64,000 nt of DNA from NCBI GenBank assembly GCA_002706335.1, contig PAKZ01000009.1, positions 310,001 through 374,000 of the forward strand, read 5' to 3'. A model generated the notes under the pieces. That model was not told where the DNA came from and ran no database searches. It saw nothing but the letters and a program-made list of their open reading frames with translations. The stretch is from Ahrensia sp. (GTDB taxonomy: Bacteria > Pseudomonadota > Alphaproteobacteria > Rhizobiales > Rhizobiaceae). This document shows positions 42,391 through 49,602 of the stretch, one piece after another (within the stretch, counting starts at the first letter, position 1; each line of letters starts with the position of its first letter). The translations under genes and the position numbers were made by a program.

Positions 42391-42843
42391 TCACAGCGGA
42401 ATCGCAGTTTCCTCCTTCGCTGTCCTGATGACCATCATGGTGAAGAAGCGCGCGATATTGGTCTGATCCCGGAAGAGCCGGTCGCACAGCGCGTCATATT
42501 CCTCCATGTCGCGCAGCCGCAACATCAGCACGACATCGGTTTCACCGGTCACCGCATACGCGTGAGAGACCGCCTTCTCGGCGATCGCAAGATCCAGGAA
42601 ACGGCGCATATGCTGCTCGCCGTGCAGCTTCAGTTCCACTGTCACCAGCGCCTTGATAACCCTGCCGGACCGTGCGGAATTCAGGATCGCGACAATCCGG
42701 TCGATGATGCCTTCCTTGCGCAGCCTTCGGATTCGCCGCAGGCAACTGGAGGGTGAAAGGCCCACCTCGTCGGCCATATCGACATTCGTGCGCGACGCGT
42801 CGCGCTGCATCAGGTTCAGAAGCTTGCGGTCGATCCGGTCCAT
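42391..42843 (-). CDS. Lrp/AsnC family transcriptional regulator
   Basis: 150 residues. The N-terminal winged HTH reads MDRIDRKLLNLMQRDASRTN, VDMADEVGLSPSSCLRRIRR and LRKEGIIDRIVAIL; a RAM/AsnC ligand-binding domain follows, with SHAYAVTGETDVVLMLRLRD. The start at 42843 is the standard one. A perfect palindrome lies 26 bases upstream (42870-42888), probably the autoregulatory site. The divergent Gate-domain transporter is the natural candidate target. Ligand, probably an amino acid, is unknown. Confidence 0.92.
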   Translation of the reverse strand: MDRIDRKLLNLMQRDASRTNVDMADEVGLSPSSCLRRIRRLRKEGIIDRIVAILNSARSGRVIKALVTVELKLHGEQHMRRFLDLAIAEKAVSHAYAVTGETDVVLMLRLRDMEEYDALCDRLFRDQTNIARFFTMMVIRTAKEETAIPL

Positions 42844-43176
42844 GACTGCTTTCTCCACACTCACATCTGCATGCAATAAAATTGCATGAAAGCGCAATCT
42901 TTGACCACAAATGCGAAACGGCGCGGGTTAGGTGATCTCGGCAATCTGAATGGAGCCAAAGATGCTGTTGCCGTTTGATGTCGAGAGACGAGTTCCCGGA
43001 AAGAATCCCCGGCCGGGCCCCGGCGAGGAAGACCTGTTCATGCAGGCGCATGGCAGATGGGCGCCGCGGCTGGTGTTCCTGTGCTTCGAAACGCTGTTCG
43101 ATTTGCTCCGTCTCGTTTCTCTCCGCGAACTCGAGGAAGAAACATCCGGACAAAGTGACGCGGAGGAGTATCGCAC
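42844..43176. other. Divergent control region between the AsnC gene and the transporter
   Basis: 333 bases. Holds the AsnC-type palindrome near its left end and a weakly supported small frame in its right half. Promoters for both directions must lie here. Confidence 0.5.
42870..42888. promoter_or_regulatory. Perfect palindrome, likely AsnC/Lrp operator
   Basis: CATGCAAT-AAA-ATTGCATG: two perfect 8-base arms around an AAA centre. It lies 26 bases upstream of the AsnC start codon, in the right place for autoregulation and for control of the divergent transporter. Confidence 0.6.
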
Positions 43177-43189
43177 ATGTCTTTCGTGA
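42962..43189 (+). CDS. Possible small ORF upstream of the transporter
   Basis: 75 codons from an ATG with GGAG six bases before it. The product (MLLPFDVERRVPGKNPRPGP...) is not recognised and has no membrane or signal sequence. It overlaps the transporter start by 13 bases, which would allow coupled translation. Its third-position GC looks lower than in neighbouring genes, so it may be non-coding leader. Confidence 0.25.
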   Translation: MLLPFDVERRVPGKNPRPGPGEEDLFMQAHGRWAPRLVFLCFETLFDLLRLVSLRELEEETSGQSDAEEYRTCLS

Positions 43190-44178
43190 CCTCCGTCGCG
43201 CGCGAAACGCGCGAAACAATCGGGATTTACTGGCTCCTGGTCCGCATCATGGTTCCGATCACGATACTGGCGGAACTGCTGTCAAGACTGGGGGCGATCG
43301 AGGCGGTCGCGCCGGCCTTCGCGCCGGTCATGCATGCCCTCGGATTGCCGGCGGAACTCGGTCTGGCGTGGCTGACCGGCATGCTCGTCGGCATCTGGGG
43401 CGCTGTGCCGCTGATCTTCACGCTCGTCCCCGCCGGCGCGATGAGCGTGGCGGACATCACCGTCTTCTCGGCGCTCATTCTGTTCGCCCATGGCCTGCCC
43501 ATCGAGCAGAAGATCATACGAGCGGCGGGGCCAGCCATGGCCGTGACGACGCTGCTGCGCATCGCCGGCGGATTGCTCTATGCCTTCCTGCTGCACCGCC
43601 TGCTCGCCGCCACGGGATGGCTGTCGTCACCGCTCGATCCGGTCTGGATTCCGATGAGCGAAACGCAAGGCTGGATAGAATTCCTTTTCGGCCTCGCTGA
43701 AAGCCTCGCCTGGATGTTCGTCATCCTGCTCGGCCTCTCCCTCGGGCTTCAGGTGCTGAAGGCAACCGGGCTTCTGGGCCTGATGATGAAGACGCTATCA
43801 CCCTTGTTGAGGCTTGTCGGCATCAAGGGCGAAGCGGAGCACCTGACCGCCATCGGCCTGTTCCTAGGGATATCCTACGGTGCCGGCCTGCTGATCCGCG
43901 AGGCGCGGTCCGGCGCGATATCTCCGCGCCAGATCTTCCTCTCCTGCGTCTTCATGGGTTTCGCGCACAGCGTGATCGAGGACACGTTGATCGTCATGGC
44001 GCTCGGCGCGGATATTTTTGTCGTCCTCGTCGGGCGGCTGATCTTCGCCTTCGCGGCAATCGCCGCCGTCGCGGTCATGCTGCGCGGTCTGCCGGAGGAG
44101 ACATTTCACCGATGGATGTTCCGATCTGCCGCCCCCTCCGGTGCCGATCGGAGTATCGCTGATACGGCCGATGCTTAA
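43177..44178 (+). CDS. Gate-domain (nucleoside recognition) membrane protein
   Basis: 333 residues with about eight membrane helices in two related halves, each carrying a Gate/nucleoside-recognition domain: LAWLTGMLVGIWGAVPLIF in the first, LFLGISYGAGLLIREA and GFAHSVIEDTLIVMALG in the second. The family includes SpmA/SpmB and parts of CNT and FeoB-like transporters; substrate for this branch is unknown. A GGAGGAG ribosome binding site precedes the ATG by eight bases. It is divergent from the AsnC regulator, suggesting amino acid or related solute transport under its control (inference). Confidence 0.82.
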   Translation: MSFVTSVARETRETIGIYWLLVRIMVPITILAELLSRLGAIEAVAPAFAPVMHALGLPAELGLAWLTGMLVGIWGAVPLIFTLVPAGAMSVADITVFSALILFAHGLPIEQKIIRAAGPAMAVTTLLRIAGGLLYAFLLHRLLAATGWLSSPLDPVWIPMSETQGWIEFLFGLAESLAWMFVILLGLSLGLQVLKATGLLGLMMKTLSPLLRLVGIKGEAEHLTAIGLFLGISYGAGLLIREARSGAISPRQIFLSCVFMGFAHSVIEDTLIVMALGADIFVVLVGRLIFAFAAIAAVAVMLRGLPEETFHRWMFRSAAPSGADRSIADTADA

Positions 44179-44203
44179 GAGAGCGGACGCGCGGGCCTCG
44201 ACC

Positions 44204-45016
44204 TTATTCCCCCGTCCATTCCGGCTTGCGCTTCTGCAGGAAGGCGTTGATGCCCTCTTCCGCGTCGCGGTACATCATGTTCTCCACCATGACGTTGGCG
44301 CAGTAGTCATAGGCGTCCGACAGGCTCATCTCCGCCTGATGGTAGAACGCTTCCTTGCCGGTCTTCAGCGTCAGCGGCGATTTCGAAGCGATCACTTCGG
44401 CATATTTCTGCACCACCTGGCTGAGATATTCCTTCGGAACAATACGGTTGACGAGGCCGAACTCCCTGGCGGTACCGGCGTCGATCTGCTCGCCGGTGAG
44501 GAGCATCTCCATCGCCTGCTTGCGGTGGACATTGCGGCTCAGCGCCACCATCGGCGTGGAGCAGAACAGGCCGATATTGACGCCGGGCGTTGCGAAACTC
44601 GACGTATCGGTGCTGATGGCGAGATCGCAGCTCGCGACCAACTGGCAGCCCGCCGCCGTCGCCAGCCCGTCGACCTCGGCGATCACCGGTTTCGGCAGGG
44701 TAACGATGGTCTGCATCACCTCGGCGCAGAGCCGCATGGTCTTTTCGAAGAAGGCCCTGCCCCGGTCCTCGTCGGCGCGGTGCAGCGTCATTTCCTTAAG
44801 GTCGTGCCCGGCCGAAAATACCTTGCCGGCCGCCGCGATGACGACGACGCGCACATCCGCGTCGTCCCGCGCCGCGCCGAGCGCTTCCAGCATCGCCTCC
44901 ATCGTGGCGATCGACAGCGCATTGGCCGGCGGATTGTTGAGCGTCAGCCGCAGTACCGGACCGTTGAGATCCCGTGTGACGAGCGGCGTTTCGACGAGGG
45001 CTGGACGTGCGGACAT
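44204..45016 (-). CDS. Enoyl-CoA hydratase/isomerase family protein
   Basis: 270 residues of the crotonase fold. The oxyanion hole is formed by AAAGKVFSAGHDLKEM (about residues 54-69) and DGLATAAGCQLVASCDLAIS. The usual first catalytic glutamate position in the crotonase helix is not preserved (ATPGVNIGLFCSTPMVAL), as in ECHDC3-like members, so classical hydratase activity is uncertain. The C-terminus MYRDAEEGINAFLQKRKPEW is family-typical. The start MSARPALVETPLVTRDLNG at 45016 is preferred over a longer frame. It is divergent from the PaaI thioesterase gene. Confidence 0.85.
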   Translation of the reverse strand: MSARPALVETPLVTRDLNGPVLRLTLNNPPANALSIATMEAMLEALGAARDDADVRVVVIAAAGKVFSAGHDLKEMTLHRADEDRGRAFFEKTMRLCAEVMQTIVTLPKPVIAEVDGLATAAGCQLVASCDLAISTDTSSFATPGVNIGLFCSTPMVALSRNVHRKQAMEMLLTGEQIDAGTAREFGLVNRIVPKEYLSQVVQKYAEVIASKSPLTLKTGKEAFYHQAEMSLSDAYDYCANVMVENMMYRDAEEGINAFLQKRKPEWTGE

Positions 45017-45127
45017 GGGGCCTCTCCCAAAGGTATCGGTTGACGGATATCTACCAGCGCGCCAAACCCGACTGCAAGTCAGACCATCCAAGTCACGCCA
45101 TCAGAGCAACCCGATCAAGAGCCGAGC

Positions 45128-45562
45128 ATGAGCAAACATCCGGAACCGGTCGTCACCGCGGAAGAACTCGAGGATTATATCGTCCGCGAATTCTCCCAGG
45201 CCTTCAGGGACGGCAAGGTCTATCACATAGAGGATCTCGGACCGGGTTTCCTGACGCTGCGGCTCGACACGAACCACACCCATCTTCGCCCCGGCGGAAC
45301 CGTGTCGGGCCCGACTCTTTTCACGCTGGCCGATCTCGCCGCCTATTACGCGATCATGGCGCATATCGGCCTGAAGGGCCTGTCGGTGACCACGAGCATC
45401 CATCTCGACTTCATGCGCAAGGCCGCCCCCGGCCCGCTTTACGCCACCTGCACGCTCCTCAAACTCGGCAAGCGCCTTGTCGTCACCAGTGTCGCGATCA
45501 AGGACGCCGAGGACGACCTGATCGCCCATGGATCGCTGACCTATTCAATCCCGCCGCGGTAA
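45128..45562 (+). CDS. PaaI-family thioesterase (hotdog fold)
   Basis: 144 residues of a hotdog-fold acyl-CoA thioesterase. Key segment: LRPGGTVSGPTLFTLADLAA, where the active-site acidic residue is the aspartate, followed by SVTTSIHLDFMRKAAPGPLY. It starts 111 bases from the divergent enoyl-CoA hydratase gene; the pair may act on the same acyl-CoA, but no pathway can be assigned. Confidence 0.85.
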   Translation: MSKHPEPVVTAEELEDYIVREFSQAFRDGKVYHIEDLGPGFLTLRLDTNHTHLRPGGTVSGPTLFTLADLAAYYAIMAHIGLKGLSVTTSIHLDFMRKAAPGPLYATCTLLKLGKRLVVTSVAIKDAEDDLIAHGSLTYSIPPR

Positions 45563-45655
45563 AGCCGGAAGCCCTTACGCAGACAGCTTCACGTCCGGAT
45601 CTGACCTGTGGCGGTCTTTATTCGGCGACTTTTTACCGACCTCAAACCCGGTGCA

Positions 45656-46588
45656 TCACGCATCGTCCGCTCCTGCGGGATCGCTTGCCTGCGGCGCGTA
45701 TTCCGAGCGCGCATGTGAATGGAGCCAATGGGCGAACGTTTCGGCCGCTTCCCCGGTCTTCTTGTTGCGTAGAACAAGATAGAAGGCGTCTCTTGGAGCC
45801 AGGATCGGAAGACCTGCCGAGGTCAGGGCGCCCGATGCTTCCAGTGCGCCCGTAATCGACCGCCAGCCGAGCATCATTCCGTGCCCCTCCAGCGCCGCCT
45901 GCGTCGCCTGAACATAGTTGGTAAAGGACTGGCCGCCGCCCCGGAGAACCGGTTGTCCCGTTCCCGCCAGATAGTCCGACCATGTCAGCCAGGACGTCTC
46001 CGCAGATCTGACATGAAGAAGCGAAACCGCGTTGGGAGGGACCGCTCCTTCGAACCGCATGCGAAGGGAAGGCGCGCAGACCGGTTCGACCACCTCGTCG
46101 AAGAGGTGACGCACGGCCCCGTCACTCCAGCGTCCGTGCCCGTAGCGGATCGCCATATCGACCCCGTCGCCCAGCGCCGGAACGCCTGATTGTGTCGTGA
46201 CGACGTTGACCATGAAATCGGGATTCACCCGGTAGAATGCGGACAGACGCGGCATCAGCCAATAGGTGGCGACGCCTACCGAACAGGCAACGGTAACCGT
46301 CTTCGCCGAATTGGAACCGGCCTGGCGGAGCGAGTCGAGCATGTCTGCGATCCGTGTAAGACTCTCGGTCGTTACGGCCGCCAGCGCGTATCCGGCCTCG
46401 GTCGGTCGCGCGGGTCGCGTACCGCGGTCCAGCAACCGGACACCGATATGCTCCTCGAGGTTCCGCACCGCCTGGCTTATCGCGGGCTGGGTCACGTTGA
46501 GTTCCGCGGCAGCCGCCTGGACGGAACCGGACCGGACGACCGCGGCGAAGGCGGTCAGCAGGCGAAGGGGCGGAAAAGGACGATCCAT
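45656..46588 (-). CDS. LysR-type transcriptional regulator
   Basis: 310 residues. N-terminal HTH: LRLLTAFAAVVRSGSVQAAA then LNVTQPAISQAVRNLEEHIG, and a periplasmic-binding-like effector domain after residue 95. The general layout is that of GcvA-like LysR proteins. It is divergent from the dioxygenase gene with 105 bases between, and an inverted repeat lies in that gap, so it most likely controls the four-gene catabolic unit. The effector is unknown. Confidence 0.92.
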   Translation of the reverse strand: MDRPFPPLRLLTAFAAVVRSGSVQAAAAELNVTQPAISQAVRNLEEHIGVRLLDRGTRPARPTEAGYALAAVTTESLTRIADMLDSLRQAGSNSAKTVTVACSVGVATYWLMPRLSAFYRVNPDFMVNVVTTQSGVPALGDGVDMAIRYGHGRWSDGAVRHLFDEVVEPVCAPSLRMRFEGAVPPNAVSLLHVRSAETSWLTWSDYLAGTGQPVLRGGGQSFTNYVQATQAALEGHGMMLGWRSITGALEASGALTSAGLPILAPRDAFYLVLRNKKTGEAAETFAHWLHSHARSEYAPQASDPAGADDA

Positions 46589-46601
46589 AACATAACCATC
46601 A

Positions 46602-46619
46602 GCTAATATTTCCTTTAGC
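46602..46619. promoter_or_regulatory. Inverted repeat, candidate LysR site
   Basis: GCTAA-N8-TTAGC with an AT-rich centre, 13 bases from the LysR start and about 75 bases before the dioxygenase start. Size and position fit a LysR binding site acting on both divergent genes. Confidence 0.45.
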
Positions 46620-46693
46620 GCAATCGCCGTATCGGGACGCCCGATTCCGCCGCTAGCTTCACCTTGGGAAAGATAAGCCGAGAAGGGCGAACG

Positions 46694-47836
46694 ATGAGCG
46701 TTGCACAGATCGAACCGCAGATCGAAACGATGGTGTTTGAAAAGAACGGATTGACCGTGACGTTGCCGGAAGACGGGCCGGTCTATTTTAATGCGTGGTG
46801 GCTGCGGGACAATTGTCCGACCTCCTTCGATTCAGAGACGCGGGAGCGGACCTTCGACGTGTTCCACCACGCCACGACACCGTTTCCCGCCGACGCCGTG
46901 ATCCAGGACGGCGCCCTCATGATCCGCTGGGCCGAAGAGGACCACGTCTCCCGCTATCCGCTGGAATTTCTGAGGACATATGCCCAGGGTTCCCGCAGAG
47001 CTGATCCCGCCGACCTTCCGCGCACGCCGTGGTTCGCGGATCACTATCCGGACATCACCCGCGTTTCACATCCGGTCCTTCTCGAGGATGGCGGGGAGCG
47101 GCGACGCTGGATGGAGGCGCTTCTGATCGAGGGCATCGCCATTGTCACCGACATGCCGGACACGGACGAGGCGCTGACGAGTACGGCGGGGCTCCTGGGC
47201 ACGATCCGGCCAAGCTTCTTCGGTGACTATTTCGACGTGCGCACGCATATCAAGCCGACAAACCTCGCCTACACGTCCAAGGCTCTGGAACTGCATACCG
47301 ATGTCCCTGCGGAGGAACTCGCGCCCGGCATCCAGTACCTCCACTGCCGCCGCAACAGTGTCGAGGGAGGACGAAACCTCTTTCTTGACGGGACCGCGGT
47401 CGCGAACGATTTGCGCATGGTCGACCCCGAGGCGTTCCGTCTCCTGAGCGAGATCGAGGTGCCCTTCTACAAGGAACATGACGACATCGACATGCGCGCC
47501 CGCCATACGGTGATCGAGCTCGATCACAATGACGAGGTCTCGGGCGTGACGATTAGCCAGCACATGGCCGACATTTTCGACCTGCCGCAGCGCTTGATGG
47601 ACAGCTACTACCCGGCATTCGTCAAATTCGGCCGCATGCTGCAGGAGGGAAAATACCTGATGCGATTCACGCTCGCGGCGGGCGAATGCATCTCCTTCGA
47701 CAATCATCGCATCGTGCACGGCCGCGCCGCCTACTCCGCCACGAGCGGCGAGCGCTACCTTCGCGGTACATATACCGATCGCGGCGAACTGCGCGGCCTT
47801 TACCGCGCGATGGTGTCGGAAGGCCGCTTCAAGTGA
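46694..47836 (+). CDS. Fe(II)/2-oxoglutarate dioxygenase, gamma-butyrobetaine hydroxylase-like
   Basis: 380 residues, TauD/TfdA superfamily, BBOX/trimethyllysine-dioxygenase branch. Members hydroxylate an unactivated carbon next to a quaternary amine. N-terminal domain (residues 15-95) has the family WWLRDNC, but the zinc site C-x-C-x2-C of eukaryotic BBOX is reduced to one cysteine (Cys41, then PTSFD). The iron triad is His201 and Asp203 in LELHTDVPAEEL and His342 in RIVHGR; the 2OG-binding arginine is in ERYLRGTY. The start is ATG 46694, with AGAAGGG upstream; an earlier in-frame ATG at 46664 is possible. First gene of a unit with aldolase, dehydrogenase and aldehyde dehydrogenase. The natural substrate is unknown. 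Confidence 0.87.
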   Translation: MSVAQIEPQIETMVFEKNGLTVTLPEDGPVYFNAWWLRDNCPTSFDSETRERTFDVFHHATTPFPADAVIQDGALMIRWAEEDHVSRYPLEFLRTYAQGSRRADPADLPRTPWFADHYPDITRVSHPVLLEDGGERRRWMEALLIEGIAIVTDMPDTDEALTSTAGLLGTIRPSFFGDYFDVRTHIKPTNLAYTSKALELHTDVPAEELAPGIQYLHCRRNSVEGGRNLFLDGTAVANDLRMVDPEAFRLLSEIEVPFYKEHDDIDMRARHTVIELDHNDEVSGVTISQHMADIFDLPQRLMDSYYPAFVKFGRMLQEGKYLMRFTLAAGECISFDNHRIVHGRAAYSATSGERYLRGTYTDRGELRGLYRAMVSEGRFK

Positions 47837-48579
47837 TGGACGCAACTCCTGGCATCAACGCTCAGGCATTGCGAACCGATCTCGCCGCCGCCTTTCGGCT
47901 CGCCGTACGCTTCGACTGGCACGAGTCGGTCGGAAACCATTTTAGCGTGGCGGTGTCCGGTGACGGCCGCCAATTCCTGATGAACCCGAAATGGCGCCAT
48001 TTCGCCTCGATCCGCGCGAGCGATCTCCTGCTACTCGACGCCGACGATCCGTCGGTGATGGATGGCCCCGATGCGCCTGACGCTTCTGCCTGGACAATCC
48101 ACGGCACGTTGCACCGCGCGCGTCCGGATATTCGCGTGATACTGCATTGCCACCCGGCCAACGCGACCGCACTGGCCGCTCTCAAATCGCCGGCTCTGCC
48201 GCCGATCGACATGAACACGGCGCGTTTCTACGGAGACCTTGCGATCGACCCCGATTGCGGCGGGATTGCCGACGACGCAGCCGACGGCGAGCGCATCGCA
48301 GCCGCGCTCGGAGACTGTTCGACGCTTCTCATGGCGAACCACGGGCTGACCTGCACCGGAGCAACCGTCGCGCAGGCCTTCGAACAACTCTATTTCTTCG
48401 AGAAGGCGGCCGGCACGCTCCTCAAGGCGCTCGGGTCGGGACAGGAACTCGGCGTTATGACGGACGAAGTGGCGCGGCACACGGCGGAAGGCTGGAAGGC
48501 CTATGCCGGTATGGCCGACGCACATTTTGCCCACTTGAAATCGGTACTCGACCGCGAAGAGCCGGACTATCGCCACTGA
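47836..48579 (+). CDS. Class II aldolase/adducin family protein
   Basis: 247 residues of the metal-dependent class II aldolase fold (L-fuculose-phosphate aldolase and ribulose-5-phosphate epimerase relatives). Metal histidines are visible: His104 and His106 in VILHCHPANATAL and His169 in LLMANHGL. The start ATG shares its A with the TGA of the dioxygenase gene (TGATG), so translation is coupled. The acidic general base of true aldolases is not clear (NMNTARFYGDLAI), so it may be a decarboxylase, epimerase or a structural member. Context suggests it cleaves or rearranges the hydroxylated product. Confidence 0.87.
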   Translation: MDATPGINAQALRTDLAAAFRLAVRFDWHESVGNHFSVAVSGDGRQFLMNPKWRHFASIRASDLLLLDADDPSVMDGPDAPDASAWTIHGTLHRARPDIRVILHCHPANATALAALKSPALPPIDMNTARFYGDLAIDPDCGGIADDAADGERIAAALGDCSTLLMANHGLTCTGATVAQAFEQLYFFEKAAGTLLKALGSGQELGVMTDEVARHTAEGWKAYAGMADAHFAHLKSVLDREEPDYRH

Positions 48580-48636
48580 TCCGGTTCAGGCAATCATGGA
48601 AACGCTGAATGCCGTCCGGCGGCGAAGGGAGACAAC

Positions 48637-49602
48637 ATGAAGGCAGGCTTCATCGGATTGGGCAACGTCGGCGGCAAGCTGGCGGGAAGCCTTCTGCGCA
48701 ACGGCATTCCGCTTTGGGTCCACGATCTCGACACCGGACTGGTCGCGGACTTCGTGGCGCGCGGTGCGGTCGATGGCGTGTCGCCCGCGGCAATGATGCG
48801 GGACTGCGATGTCGTTATCACCTGCCTTCCCTCTCCCGCAGCCTCTGCGGCCGTCATGGCCGAGATGCTGCCCGAGATGAAGCCGGGCAAAACCTGGATG
48901 GAAATGTCCACAACCGACGCGGACGAGATCCTGCTGCTCGGCGCCAAGGTAGAGGCGATGGGCGGCGTCGCGGTGGAGTGCCCCGTCTCTGGCGGCTGCC
49001 ACCGCGCGGATACCGGCAATATCTCGATCTTCGCTGGCGGTCCGCGCAGTGCAGTCGAAGCGGTGATGCCGCTTCTGAAACATCTTGGCCGCCGCATCCT
49101 GCACACCGGCGATCTCGGCACCGCGTCGAAACTGAAGGTCATGACGAACTACCTTGCCACGGTGCACCTCGTCGCGCTTTGCGAGGCGCTTACGACGATG
49201 AAGGCCGTGGGCCTGGACCTCGCAACCGCTTACGAGGCCATCCGCATCAGCTCGGGAACCTCCTTCGTCCACGAGACGGAGAGCCAGCTTATTCTGTCGG
49301 GCTCGCGCGACGTGAACTTCACAATGGACCTTGTCATGAAGGATATCGGACTGTTCCAGAAACTCGCCGAGACAGGTGGTGTGCCGCTCGAAATGTCACC
49401 GCTGCTTATCGAGATCATGGCCGATGGCCAGAGACGGTATGGTCCGCGTGCGCAATCCGACCGCATCATAGAGCGGCTTGAAGACGCCACGGGCCTGAAG
49501 ATCCTCGCGGACGGTTTCCCGACGGTGCTGATCGACGACGAGCCGGAAGAAGAAGGATACGAAATCCTTCGACCGGCCCCCTCGGCGGCGGCGGCGGAAT
49601 GA
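48637..49602 (+). CDS. NAD(P)-dependent beta-hydroxyacid dehydrogenase (3-hydroxyisobutyrate dehydrogenase type)
   Basis: 321 residues. The NAD(P) loop is GFIGLGNVGGKLAGSLLRNG (residues 4-23), the substrate motif is ECPVSGGCHRADTGNISIFA, and the catalytic lysine is in GTASKLKVMTNYL. A C-terminal extension of about 25 residues (DDEPEEEGYEILRPAPSAAA) makes it longer than the usual 295. It follows the aldolase gene by 57 bases, with a GAGGGA ribosome binding site, and overlaps the aldehyde dehydrogenase gene by four bases (ATGA). Confidence 0.9.
   Translation: MKAGFIGLGNVGGKLAGSLLRNGIPLWVHDLDTGLVADFVARGAVDGVSPAAMMRDCDVVITCLPSPAASAAVMAEMLPEMKPGKTWMEMSTTDADEILLLGAKVEAMGGVAVECPVSGGCHRADTGNISIFAGGPRSAVEAVMPLLKHLGRRILHTGDLGTASKLKVMTNYLATVHLVALCEALTTMKAVGLDLATAYEAIRISSGTSFVHETESQLILSGSRDVNFTMDLVMKDIGLFQKLAETGGVPLEMSPLLIEIMADGQRRYGPRAQSDRIIERLEDATGLKILADGFPTVLIDDEPEEEGYEILRPAPSAAAAE

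Noticed and set aside
47836-49602. Tetronate (four-carbon acid sugar) catabolism for the aldolase-dehydrogenase pair
   Set aside because: The DUF1537 kinase needed for that pathway is missing and a dioxygenase is present.
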